DNA from: UBA4675 sp964601265 | Lineage (GTDB): Bacteria > Bacillota > Clostridia > Christensenellales > Borkfalkiaceae | Length of the DNA: 22,878 nucleotides | Assembly: GCA_964601265.1 (NCBI GenBank) | Contig: CAZRMT010000015.1 | Coordinates: 1 to 22,878 of the forward strand | Direction of reading: 5' to 3' | In this document: positions 1 through 7,532 of the stretch, one piece after another | Layout of the letters: the number at the start of each line of letters is the position of its first letter | Position numbering within the stretch: position 1 is the stretch's first letter | Program-made: the position numbers and the translations under genes | Notes under the pieces: generated by a model | Database searches by the model: none | Told to the model about the DNA's origin: nothing | What the model saw: only the letters and a program-made list of their open reading frames with translations

Positions 1-13
1 CTATACAAGTAAA

Positions 14-48
14 GAGCGGAAGCAAAAATTTGCTTCCGCTCGTATTTT
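14..48 (-). terminator. Intrinsic terminator after thrS
   Basis: A perfect 10-bp inverted repeat (GAGCGGAAGC at 14-23, GCTTCCGCTC at 32-41) with an 8-nt loop lies just past the thrS stop codon. Read on the minus strand it is followed by TTTACTT; on the plus strand it is followed by GTATTTTAAT, so it may stop transcription from both sides. Confidence 0.85.
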
Positions 49-56
49 AATAATTT

Positions 57-1820
57 TTAAACCCTATCTTTTATTTCTTTTTCAAGTTTAACAAGGAATT
101 CTTCCAAGGGTAGAGTAACCGTTTCGTTGGTGTCTCTGTTTCTTACCGAAATCGTTCCCGTGTCTTGTTCTTTTTGTCCGATAATCACCATATAGGGCAC
201 TCTGTCAACCATTTGAGCTTCCCTTATCATATAACCGATTTTCTCGTTTCTCGTGTCGAATTCAACACGGATTTTAGCGTCTTTCAAAGCCTGATAAACT
301 TTACTTCCGTATTCGGTGAACTTCTCGCTGACTAAAATAACTTTCGCTTGCGTGGGGGCGAGCCAAGTGGGGAATTTACCCGCAAAGTGTTCGGTTAAAA
401 TTCCGATAAATCTTTCTATCGAGCCGTAGCAAACCCTGTGAATCATAATCGGGCGTTGTTTTTCGCCGTTTTCGTCGGTGTATTCGAGTTGGAAATTGAG
501 TGGCATTTGGAAGTCGAGTTGTATCGTTCCGCACTGCCAAGTTCTACCCAAAGAGTCCCTTAAATGGAAGTCGATTTTCGGACCGTAGAAAGCGCCGTCG
601 CCTTCGTTTACGATATAGGGGAGGTTTAATTTTTCCAACGCAAGTTTTAAGCCGTTGGTTGCCGCTTCCCAATCGTCGTCGCTACCCATACTGTTTTCGG
701 GACGGGTGGAAAGTTCTACGAAATAATCGAACCCGAATTTAGAGTAAACTTCGTTTATTAAGTGAACTACGCTTACTATTTCGTCTGTGATTTGGTCTTT
801 TCTCATAAAGATATGAGCGTCGTCTTGCGTAAAGCAACGAACTCTGAACAAGCCGTGTAACGCTCCTTTAAGTTCGTGTCTATGAACAAGACCGAGTTCG
901 CCGACTCTTAACGGGAGTTCTCTATAAGAATGCGGGCGGTTTTTGTATACCATAACTCCGCCGGGGCAGTTCATAGGTTTAACGCAAAAAGTTTCTTCGT
1001 CGATTACGGTAGAGTACATATTGTCTTTATAGTGATCCCAGTGACCGCTCGTTTCCCAAAGGCGTCTGTTCATAATCATAGGCGTTTGGACTTCTACGTA
1101 GTCTTCCCTCTTATGAATATCTCTCCAATAATCTATTAAAGCGTTTTTCAAGTCCATTCCTTTCGGTAAAAAGAAAGGAAATCCGGGGGCTTCGTCGGCA
1201 AGCATAAACAAGTTCATTTCTTTGCCGATTCTTCTATGGTCTCTCTTTTCTGCTTCTTCCAGCATTTTAAAGTATTCGTCTAGTTCTTCTTGGGTTGGGA
1301 AAGCGGTACCCTTTATACGGGTAAGCATTTTGTTGTTGCTGTCGTTTTTCCAGTACGCGCCCGACTGTCCCGTAATGCGGAAAGCTTTTAACGCTTTGGT
1401 GTAGGCAACGTGAGGACCTACGCACATATCTATATATTCGCCTTGTTGATAAAAAGTAATTCTTGCGTCTTCGGGAAGGTCGCCTATATGCTCGACTTTG
1501 TATTTTTCCTTTCTTTCTTCCATTAAAGCGATAGCTTCGTTTCTGGGAAGAGAGAAAACTTTAAAGGGAAGATTTTCTTTTACGATTTTCTTCATTTCCT
1601 TTTCGATATTGGCTAAATCTTCGTCGGAGAGTTTTGTGTTTCCCAAATCGACGTCGTAATAAAAACCTTTTTCGTTAGCGGGACCGTAAGCAAAATCCGC
1701 TTCGGGGAAAAGACGCTTTACGGCTTGAGCCATTACGTGCGCGCAAGAATGGCGCAATACGTGAAGTTCTTCTTCCTTTTCACATTCTTTAACGCTTCCG
1801 TCATTGTAAACAACTTTCAT
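57..1820 (-). CDS. thrS: Threonyl-tRNA synthetase without TGS domain
   Basis: Class II synthetase that charges tRNA-Thr with threonine in the cytoplasm. The N-terminus goes almost directly into the editing domain, whose HxxxH motif (HSCAH) is at residues 24-28, with the matching YIDMCVGPHV motif near residue 130. The catalytic core shows MNCPGG with the zinc cysteine, DDAHIF and MIHRVCYGSIERF, followed by an anticodon-binding domain (from WLAPTQAKVILV). The family is usually about 640 residues with an N-terminal TGS domain of about 60; this protein has 587 and lacks it. The start is supported by AAGGAG seven bases upstream (1828-1833). Expression is controlled by the T-box leader just upstream, and the gene ends at a strong hairpin. 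The identification is firm. Confidence 0.97.
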   Translation of the reverse strand: MKVVYNDGSVKECEKEEELHVLRHSCAHVMAQAVKRLFPEADFAYGPANEKGFYYDVDLGNTKLSDEDLANIEKEMKKIVKENLPFKVFSLPRNEAIALMEERKEKYKVEHIGDLPEDARITFYQQGEYIDMCVGPHVAYTKALKAFRITGQSGAYWKNDSNNKMLTRIKGTAFPTQEELDEYFKMLEEAEKRDHRRIGKEMNLFMLADEAPGFPFFLPKGMDLKNALIDYWRDIHKREDYVEVQTPMIMNRRLWETSGHWDHYKDNMYSTVIDEETFCVKPMNCPGGVMVYKNRPHSYRELPLRVGELGLVHRHELKGALHGLFRVRCFTQDDAHIFMRKDQITDEIVSVVHLINEVYSKFGFDYFVELSTRPENSMGSDDDWEAATNGLKLALEKLNLPYIVNEGDGAFYGPKIDFHLRDSLGRTWQCGTIQLDFQMPLNFQLEYTDENGEKQRPIMIHRVCYGSIERFIGILTEHFAGKFPTWLAPTQAKVILVSEKFTEYGSKVYQALKDAKIRVEFDTRNEKIGYMIREAQMVDRVPYMVIIGQKEQDTGTISVRNRDTNETVTLPLEEFLVKLEKEIKDRV

Positions 1821-1840
1821 TTCAGTTCTCCTTTTTAAGT

Positions 1841-1879
1841 AATAAAACAGCCCTTAACGACTGTAATGCCGTCAAGGGC
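1841..1879 (-). terminator. T-box-controlled terminator of thrS leader
   Basis: Read on the minus strand, GCCCTTGACG (1870-1879) pairs with CGTTAAGGGC (1850-1859) apart from one imperfect position, and is followed by TGTTTTATT. It lies immediately 3' of the T-box sequence, which is the expected place for the terminator that competes with the antiterminator. Uncharged tRNA-Thr should favour read-through into thrS. Confidence 0.85.
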
Positions 1880-2064
1880 GCATAAGCGCGGTTCCACCTT
1901 GATTTATAACTTTTTACTTTTAACGCAAAGTTACGGCCGACCTTACTAAAATTTTGGGGAGGGCAACTCGGGAGCGGTAACTTGTCTTACGGAATATAAA
2001 AGACTTCCACCAAACGTCTTTTTCTCTGGATATTCCCTTTAAGAGGTTTTCTCCGTCACAGTTT
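1841..2064 (-). promoter_or_regulatory. T-box riboswitch leader for thrS
   Basis: The minus strand carries the conserved T-box core TGGAACCGCG at 1887-1896, preceded by AAGG and followed by a terminator hairpin. Upstream, a Stem I can be drawn: GGAATAT pairs with ATATTCC, AAAAGAC pairs with GTCTTTT, an AGAGA bulge lies between the two helices, and GGTGG lies in the terminal loop. A basal GGAG/CTCC helix encloses the specifier loop. The triplet next to that helix is ACC (1976-1978), a threonine codon followed by a purine, which agrees with the downstream gene. The UGGA of the T-box would suit a tRNA with U at the discriminator position. The core motif and terminator are clear; the exact Stem I fold and specifier are my inference. 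Confidence 0.92.
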
Positions 2065-2070
2065 TTAATC

Positions 2071-2099
2071 ATTATATACCTTTTTATAATAAGTGTCAA
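2071..2099 (-). promoter_or_regulatory. Consensus sigma-A promoter of thrS
   Basis: On the minus strand TTGACA (2094-2099) and TATAAT (2071-2076) are separated by exactly 17 bases, matching the housekeeping consensus at all twelve positions. Transcription should start near 2064, at the head of the T-box leader. The -35 box begins only four bases past the tmcAL stop codon. Confidence 0.9.
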
Positions 2100-2103
2100 C
2101 TCT

Positions 2104-3252
2104 TTAAACGAATTTCGTTTCAAAAGGGTTTATTCTTTTGCCTGTTATAAGCGAATAAATTTCCGAAGCTCGTTTGTCTGCTTCAAAACATTTTTCGGCG
2201 GTTTTACATAAACTTTTTTCGTCGCCTTTTCTTAATAGTAAAGGGTATTTGCTTGCCGATAAATAGGAAAGAATTTCGCTTTTTTCTTTGTTCACGGCAA
2301 GTATTTTTAAATATAAATCGCTTTTAAGAGAACTTTTTACGAGTTTTTCCGTTATTTTTAACAGCGAGCAAATAAGTATGCGTTGAATTCTTGTTTTAGT
2401 GTACCTTTTAGTGCAGACGTTTTTTATGAGTTCGTCGTAACTAAAAGAGGTTAAAGCGTATTTTTTAAGGCGATTTTCAAGTCCCTCCGTGCAGTCGGGA
2501 ATTTTTTTCAATTCTTTTTCGTCGGCAGACAAGAGCGAATAGAGTATAAGCTCGTCGGCGATAGGCAAGCGTTCGGGCAAGTCCTCTAAAACGTAAGGAG
2601 GAACGTTGCTTTGCAAAGCTTGTTTTTCGGCAAGGTGATTTCTTATGGCGTTTGCGGAAGAAAAGTTTTCCTTTATTTCTCCGTCCGAAAAGGGCGAACC
2701 CTGTCTTTGTACGGGGAAAAGCGAAAAGTCGCGTTTATATTTTAACAAGGCGTTTACGTATTCGAGAGCCAAAATATTATTCGGTTGATTTAGCGTAGAA
2801 CAGTCCGTTCCCGTTAATTCCAAGGCGTTATTTCGTGCTTTAATGAACTTATATCCTAGTTTTAATTGTTTTTTAAGCTCTTTTTTAAAAGCGGGCGTTT
2901 CGCCTTTTACCGCTTTTGCAAGCGATATAAAATCTGTTTCGGGAGATTCGCACCCGAAGCTTAAAACGTCGCCTTGTACGGCGTTGAAAATCTTCATTGC
3001 GCCTTTTGCGAAATTTTCGGCGCCTGCCGTTGCGAAAAGCGCGGGAAGTTCTATTACTATATCCGCGCCCGCTTTTATTGCGTGAACGGCACGAGTGTAT
3101 TTATCCGTTACGGCGATTTCTCCACGCTGGGTAAAATTTCCGCTCATAATCACGACGTTTGCGTCCGCATGCAGTTCTTTTATACGATTTAAGTGAAAAA
3201 GGTGTCCGTTGTGTAAGGGGTTGTATTCCGCTACGGTTACGCAAATTTTCAT
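2104..3252 (-). CDS. tmcAL: tRNA(Met) cytidine acetate ligase
   Basis: TmcAL (YlbM family) uses ATP and free acetate to form acetyl-AMP and acetylates the wobble cytidine of elongator tRNA-Met (ac4C34). The N-terminus has the nucleotidyltransferase signature AEYNPLHNGH with HxGH at residues 14-17, followed by VIMSGNFTQRGEIAV and the KAGADIVIELP block, all typical of the family. Its 382 residues are close to the usual length of about 390-415. GGAGA (complement of 3261-3265) lies eight bases before the ATG. The gene is divergent from pta-ackA, whose product acetate is the TmcAL substrate. No terminator separates it from the thrS promoter and T-box leader downstream. Confidence 0.93.
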   Translation of the reverse strand: MKICVTVAEYNPLHNGHLFHLNRIKELHADANVVIMSGNFTQRGEIAVTDKYTRAVHAIKAGADIVIELPALFATAGAENFAKGAMKIFNAVQGDVLSFGCESPETDFISLAKAVKGETPAFKKELKKQLKLGYKFIKARNNALELTGTDCSTLNQPNNILALEYVNALLKYKRDFSLFPVQRQGSPFSDGEIKENFSSANAIRNHLAEKQALQSNVPPYVLEDLPERLPIADELILYSLLSADEKELKKIPDCTEGLENRLKKYALTSFSYDELIKNVCTKRYTKTRIQRILICSLLKITEKLVKSSLKSDLYLKILAVNKEKSEILSYLSASKYPLLLRKGDEKSLCKTAEKCFEADKRASEIYSLITGKRINPFETKFV

Positions 3253-3285
3253 TTTTTATTTCTCCGCTTTATTTTCTGTTTTTTA

Positions 3286-3314
3286 TTTACAAAAAGGTTT
3301 TTTTATTATATAAT
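3286..3314 (+). promoter_or_regulatory. Promoter of pta-ackA with palindromic -10
   Basis: TTTACA (3286-3291), a 17-base spacer and TATAAT (3309-3314) form a near-consensus promoter with a predicted start near 3321. The -10 box is part of ATTATATAAT (3305-3314), which is its own reverse complement. It therefore also gives a TATAAT on the minus strand (3305-3310), suitably placed for tmcAL. The matching minus-strand -35 is poor. Confidence 0.75.
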
Positions 3315-3322
3315 GATAAGAA

Positions 3323-3337
3323 GTATGTATTACATAC
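3323..3337. promoter_or_regulatory. Candidate operator, perfect 7-1-7 inverted repeat
   Basis: GTATGTA-T-TACATAC is a perfect palindrome around a single central base. It begins about nine bases past the pta -10 box, so it covers the first transcribed bases of pta. At the same time it overlaps the place where the -35 of a tmcAL promoter would lie. Size and position suit a dimeric repressor, but no regulator can be named. Confidence 0.5.
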
Positions 3338-3357
3338 AGTTTAACTTAAAATAAATT

Positions 3358-3382
3358 TTTTTACAAGGGAATTTTGTAAAAA
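3358..3382. repeat. 9-7-9 inverted repeat in the pta leader
   Basis: TTTTTACAA (3358-3366) and TTGTAAAAA (3374-3382) are perfect complements around GGGAATT and end just before the AAGGAG ribosome binding site (3384-3389) of pta. It could be a protein-binding site or a hairpin that affects translation. The arms are AT-rich, so some symmetry by chance is possible. Confidence 0.4.
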
Positions 3383-3397
3383 CAAGGAGAAAACGTT

Positions 3398-4429
3398 ATG
3401 TCAAAAATTATGGATTCGATTTACGACAGAGCGAAAGCTTTGGCAAAGCACGTGGTTCTTCCCGAATCGGAAGACAAAAGAGTGGTGGAGGCCGCTTCGG
3501 TTACGGTGAAAAAGGGCGTTGCTAAAATTACGTTGCTCGGCAACGAAAAAACCATAAAAGAAGCTAATCCCGAAATAGACCTTACGGGCGTAAATATTTT
3601 AGACCCCGTAACTAATCCTAAAACGGAAGAATACGCAAAACTTTTATTCGAGCTCCGTGCGGGAAAGATAAACAAAAAGACGGGACTTCCCGAATATGCG
3701 ACCGTAGAGGACGCGAAAAAAGCGATTTTAAAAGATTACACTATGTACGGCGCGTTAATGCTAAAACTCGACGACGTAGACGGTATGGTTTCTGGTGCGT
3801 GCCATTCCACGGCGAATACCCTTCGTCCGGGACTTCAAGTTATAAAGACTTCTAAAACTACGCCTATAGTATCCGCGTACTTTTTAATGGTTGCTCCCGA
3901 AAGAGGTAACGAGTTCTGCGAGGACGGTTGCTATATTTACGCCGACTCCGGACTTAACCAAAATCCGACTAGCGAAGAGCTTGCTTATATTGCGGTATCT
4001 TCCGCTCAAAGCGCAAGAATGATTGCGGGAATAGAACCTAGAATTGCGTTTCTTTCTCACTCTACCAAGGGTAGCGCAAGACACGCCGACGTGGATAAAG
4101 TGGTAAATGCGGTTCAAAAATTCCACGAAATTTGTCCCGACGAAAAGGCTGACGGCGAATTGCAGTTAGACGCGGCTATCGTGCCTAGCGTAGCTTCTTC
4201 GAAAGCTCCCGCTTCTTCCGTTGCGGGACACGCAAACGTTTTGATATTCCCCGACTTAGACGCAGGCAATATCGGATACAAGCTTACGGAAAGATTGGGC
4301 GGTTTCCAAGCGGTAGGACCTCTTTGCCAAGGACTTGCAAAGCCTATCAACGACTTGTCCAGAGGTTGCCATATGGAAGATATAGTGGCTGCCGTCGCTA
4401 TCACCGCTTTACAAACTCAAATTATATAA
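3398..4429 (+). CDS. pta: Phosphate acetyltransferase
   Basis: Converts acetyl-CoA and phosphate to acetyl phosphate and CoA, the first step of acetate formation with ATP gain. The 343 residues are about the length of the short, single-domain bacterial Pta. Recognisable blocks are VVLPESEDKRVVEAA near residue 20, DGMVSGACHSTANTLRPG near 130, and the C-terminal GPLCQGLAKPINDLSRGC, which carries the conserved Ser-Arg of the CoA and phosphate site. AAGGAG lies nine bases before the ATG. It forms an operon with ackA, with a 16-base gap that holds the ackA ribosome binding site. Confidence 0.97.
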   Translation: MSKIMDSIYDRAKALAKHVVLPESEDKRVVEAASVTVKKGVAKITLLGNEKTIKEANPEIDLTGVNILDPVTNPKTEEYAKLLFELRAGKINKKTGLPEYATVEDAKKAILKDYTMYGALMLKLDDVDGMVSGACHSTANTLRPGLQVIKTSKTTPIVSAYFLMVAPERGNEFCEDGCYIYADSGLNQNPTSEELAYIAVSSAQSARMIAGIEPRIAFLSHSTKGSARHADVDKVVNAVQKFHEICPDEKADGELQLDAAIVPSVASSKAPASSVAGHANVLIFPDLDAGNIGYKLTERLGGFQAVGPLCQGLAKPINDLSRGCHMEDIVAAVAITALQTQII

Positions 4430-4445
4430 TTTTAGGAGAGTAAAA

Positions 4446-5639
4446 ATGAAAGTTTTAGTTATTAACGCAGGAAGTTCTTCGCTTAAATATCAACTTATAG
4501 ATATGGAAACGGAAAAAGCAATCGCAAAAGGCGGTTGCGAAAGAATAGGGCTTGAAAAATCCTTTTTAAAGTTTAAATTCGACGGAAAAGATATCGTAAT
4601 CGAAAAGGATATGCCCGACCATAAAACGGCAATCGAGCTTGTTTTAAACACTTTAATCGACAAAAAATACGGCGCTATTAAGTCTATGGAAGAAATAGAC
4701 GCGGTGGGACATAGAGTGGTTCATAGCGGAGAGGATTATAACTGCTCGGTCGTAATAGACGACGAAGTTATTAAAACTTGCGAGAAAAATTCCGAGCTTG
4801 CGCCTTTACACGAGCCTGCAAACATTACGGGAATTTTAGCGTGCAGGGAAATTATGCCTTCTGTTCCTATGGTGGCGGTGTTCGATACGGCGTTCCATTC
4901 CACTATGCCCGATTATGCGTATATTTACGGAATTCCTTACGAAGATTACAAAAATTATAAAATAAGAAGATACGGGTTCCACGGAACGAGCCACCGTTTC
5001 GTCAGCGCCGAAGCGGCTAACTATTTAGGAAAAGATATAAAAGATTTAAAAATCGTTACCATGCATTTAGGAAACGGTTCTTCCATATCTGCCGTTGACG
5101 GAGGAAAGAGCGTTGACACTTCTATGAGCTTTACGCCTTTAGGCGGAGTTCCTATGGGGACGAGGTCGGGCGATTTAGACCCCGCCATCGTGAAATTCTT
5201 ATGCAAAAAACACGGTTTCGATTTAGAGCAAGTAGATACCTATCTCAACAAGAAATCGGGAGTATTCGGCGTGAGCGGAGTGTCTAGCGATTTCAGAGAT
5301 TTGACCGACGCTTCCGAAAACGGCAACGAAAGAGCCGAGCTTGCGCTTAAAATATTTGCGTACAGCTGTAAAAAATATATCGGTGCTTACGCATGCGCTA
5401 TGGGCGGACTCGATTGCGTGGTATTTACCGCGGGAATAGGCGAACACGACTCTGCTATGAGAGCCAGAATTCTAGAAGGGCTTGAATTTATGGGAATTAA
5501 GGCGGACTTAAAGAGGAACGCAACGTTCGTGGACGGAGTAAACGAAATTTCCGCGCCCGATTCTACGGTTAAAGTTTTGGTTATTCCTACTAACGAAGAA
5601 TTGGTTATCGCTCGCGATACGCAAGCTTTGGTAAAATGA
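4446..5639 (+). CDS. ackA: Acetate kinase
   Basis: Transfers phosphate from acetyl phosphate to ADP, giving acetate and ATP; it completes the acetate branch begun by Pta. The 397 residues match the family length. Visible ASKHA-fold motifs are VLVINAGSSSLKYQLID at the N-terminus, GHRVVHSGEDY, RRYGFHGTSHRFV, HLGNGSSISAV, GTRSGDLDPAI, FTAGIGEHD and the C-terminal PTNEELVIARD. AGGAGAG (4434-4440) precedes the start. The stop codon overlaps the start of the next gene as ATGA, suggesting the transcript continues into the two membrane-protein genes. Confidence 0.98.
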   Translation: MKVLVINAGSSSLKYQLIDMETEKAIAKGGCERIGLEKSFLKFKFDGKDIVIEKDMPDHKTAIELVLNTLIDKKYGAIKSMEEIDAVGHRVVHSGEDYNCSVVIDDEVIKTCEKNSELAPLHEPANITGILACREIMPSVPMVAVFDTAFHSTMPDYAYIYGIPYEDYKNYKIRRYGFHGTSHRFVSAEAANYLGKDIKDLKIVTMHLGNGSSISAVDGGKSVDTSMSFTPLGGVPMGTRSGDLDPAIVKFLCKKHGFDLEQVDTYLNKKSGVFGVSGVSSDFRDLTDASENGNERAELALKIFAYSCKKYIGAYACAMGGLDCVVFTAGIGEHDSAMRARILEGLEFMGIKADLKRNATFVDGVNEISAPDSTVKVLVIPTNEELVIARDTQALVK

Positions 5640-6130
5640 TTACGAAAAAAGGTAAAAAATCGGCAACGAGGGTAAAGCTTACCTATATATTATTCGGGTT
5701 TGTGCTTTGGGCGGTGGCAGAGGTGAGTTTGCTTTTATGGTATTTAAAAGCGCCTCAATTTATCACCTTTCAATTATGCCTCGTAATTTTAGCGACGGTG
5801 GTAGTCGGATATTTCTTTATTGCCCGAGGATTTTTTCTAAATGCGGGTTCGGGATACGAACTCGAAGGCTCCGTGTTTACCATGGTAGACGGATATCCTA
5901 ATCAAAAACGAATAACCGTAGATGTAAACAAAATAGAAAAAGTTAACGTTAAAAAGTCAAAAGGGTGGTTTAAGTTTAATTTAGGAAAAATGGAAATAGA
6001 CGTTAGCGAGAAGAAATATTTTCTCAAAAACGTAAATTACGAAGAACTTTTAAGTTTAGCCGAAAAAATTCAAAACGCAAAAAATACTTGCGAAGAAAAA
6101 ACGGAGAACGAGAATGAAATACAAGTTTAG
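5636..6130 (+). CDS. YdbS-like membrane protein with PH_2-type domain
   Basis: Two predicted transmembrane helices (about residues 14-36 and 43-66) are followed by a small soluble domain (67-150). Its pattern YELEGSVFTMVDGYPNQKR, VNKIEKVNVKK, then FLKNVNYEELLSLAEKI resembles the bacterial PH_2 (DUF304) domain. Length and layout match B. subtilis YdbS (about 160 residues), and the next gene matches YdbT, which sits beside YdbS in that species. YdbS and YdbT have been linked there to resistance against envelope-active compounds; the biochemical role is unknown. The start overlaps the ackA stop (ATGA) and has no Shine-Dalgarno sequence, so translation probably depends on coupling to ackA. The last 30 residues are polar and acidic. 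Family assignment rests on the pattern, without a search. Confidence 0.72.
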   Translation: MITKKGKKSATRVKLTYILFGFVLWAVAEVSLLLWYLKAPQFITFQLCLVILATVVVGYFFIARGFFLNAGSGYELEGSVFTMVDGYPNQKRITVDVNKIEKVNVKKSKGWFKFNLGKMEIDVSEKKYFLKNVNYEELLSLAEKIQNAKNTCEEKTENENEIQV

Positions 6131-7484
6131 TAAAATCAATATAGTAAAAACAACTTTATCGTGGTTTTTATTCGCCTTGTTTTTGTCGTTGTTTTTGCTG
6201 GTGTTTATTCTTTCCGATTCCGTGTTTTTAAGCGAAGGCATAGAGGTTTTGGCGTGTTTGGGAATTGCGATGGGTACGGCGTTGATAAGTTTTTGCAGTG
6301 CGTTTACTTCTTATGAAAAAAAGGCTTTTTCAATCGAAGAACGAAACGGAGAAAAAATTCTTATCGTGTATAAAGGCGAAGAAGAGTACCGCACGATAAA
6401 TTTAAGCGAAGCTATCGGAATAAACATTTTAAAATCCAAACTTTTTAAAACGAGAACGGTAAAAATAACCAACGGCGACGACCTTTTTACAATGTATATA
6501 TCGGAAAAGGTTTATAACGAAATTTCTTCGGAATTACCCTATTATTTTAAGAGTAAAAAAGAGTCGTTGGTTGAGATAAAGTCGGGCTATAAGTTAAAAA
6601 CTCTCGCAATGAAGCTTTGCGTTATAGCTTTTTACGGATTTTTGGCTATTCTTATTTTCGTACCATCGATAATGGGTGCGATAAAGGGAATTTCGCATAG
6701 ATACAACGTTTCGGATTTTAGCTACGAAAAATCGAAACACGTTGCGATAATCGTAAGTTTTATACTTATGGGTATCTGCTTGGCAGGGTATACGATTTTC
6801 TTTTTTATAAAGTTTTTTGCTTTTAAGGATTACAAAATAAGAATAGACGACAAGTTTACCATCGAATATAAAAGACTGTCTTTGCAAAAAATAAACTACG
6901 ACGCAAAAACCATAATCGGGATAAAAAGAGTTCGTTCGGTATTTTCGTTTTTGTTCGGTTTGGAGGCATTGTATATCATTTGGCAAAACGCCGACAAAGA
7001 GGGAATTCACAACGATTGTATTCCGTTTTGTTTAAAAAAGGAAGATTGCGACAAAATAGAGAGAGTTTTGACGGGAGATGAAAATTCTCCGAAAGTAAGA
7101 AACTCAAAAAAGACTTTGTTGTATTGCATTTTCCCGTGCGTGTTGTCTTTTGCGGTAACGCTTGTGGCGTCGTTCTTCTACGGATTTAGCTTAATGTTGC
7201 TTGTAACGCTTCCCGCATTTTACTACGTCGGCTATTTTAGGAACAGATACTATAAAATCGGGGAAGAAAAAATAACCTTTTCTTGCGGATTTTCTTCAAG
7301 AGCGATTTACGTTTTAAAAGCGAAAGAAATAGACGGAATTACGGCAAGTAAACGTTTTTTTGAAAAAAAATTGCCTTATGCTTCATACGAAATACTTCTT
7401 CACGGGTACAACGGTTGTATTCCGTTAGGGGTGTATGACGATAAAGCTTACGAAATAATTAAGAAAAAACTTGAGCAAGCTTGA
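6114..7484 (+). CDS. YdbT-like membrane protein, three TM-pair/PH_2 modules
   Basis: The 456-residue protein repeats one layout three times: a pair of membrane helices followed by a soluble beta-rich domain. The helices are near residues 12-34 and 43-64, 163-188 and 208-237, and 331-350 and 353-375. The soluble parts are about 72-150, 239-320 and 378-456. The last one, with YYKIGEEKITFSCGFSSRA and VLKAKEIDGITASKRFFEKK, is the clearest PH_2-like copy. This is the architecture of B. subtilis YdbT. The gene overlaps the previous one by 17 bases and has its own GGAG seven bases before the ATG. The pair is co-directional with ackA and probably forms a membrane complex; the function is not known. 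Confidence 0.7.
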   Translation: MKYKFSKINIVKTTLSWFLFALFLSLFLLVFILSDSVFLSEGIEVLACLGIAMGTALISFCSAFTSYEKKAFSIEERNGEKILIVYKGEEEYRTINLSEAIGINILKSKLFKTRTVKITNGDDLFTMYISEKVYNEISSELPYYFKSKKESLVEIKSGYKLKTLAMKLCVIAFYGFLAILIFVPSIMGAIKGISHRYNVSDFSYEKSKHVAIIVSFILMGICLAGYTIFFFIKFFAFKDYKIRIDDKFTIEYKRLSLQKINYDAKTIIGIKRVRSVFSFLFGLEALYIIWQNADKEGIHNDCIPFCLKKEDCDKIERVLTGDENSPKVRNSKKTLLYCIFPCVLSFAVTLVASFFYGFSLMLLVTLPAFYYVGYFRNRYYKIGEEKITFSCGFSSRAIYVLKAKEIDGITASKRFFEKKLPYASYEILLHGYNGCIPLGVYDDKAYEIIKKKLEQA

Positions 7485-7491
7485 AAAATCG

Positions 7492-7520
7492 TTGACAATA
7501 CGTCGAAAATAGGATAAAAT
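7492..7520 (+). promoter_or_regulatory. Promoter of yceD-rpmF
   Basis: TTGACA (7492-7497) is followed after 17 bases by TAAAAT (7515-7520), one mismatch from the consensus -10. The predicted start of transcription is near 7527, only about six bases before the yceD ATG. There is no terminator between the preceding stop (7484) and this promoter, so read-through from the ackA side may add to expression. Confidence 0.8.
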
Positions 7521-7532
7521 AATAAAGCTAAT

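Noticed and set aside
1920..2123. A 67-codon open frame on the minus strand upstream of thrS
   Set aside because: It lies across the thrS promoter and T-box leader, and its sequence is explained by the Stem I structure.
6594..7010. A 138-codon minus-strand frame within the YdbT-like gene
   Set aside because: It is the antisense shadow of a gene with clear membrane-helix and domain layout, has no recognisable motif, and no promoter.
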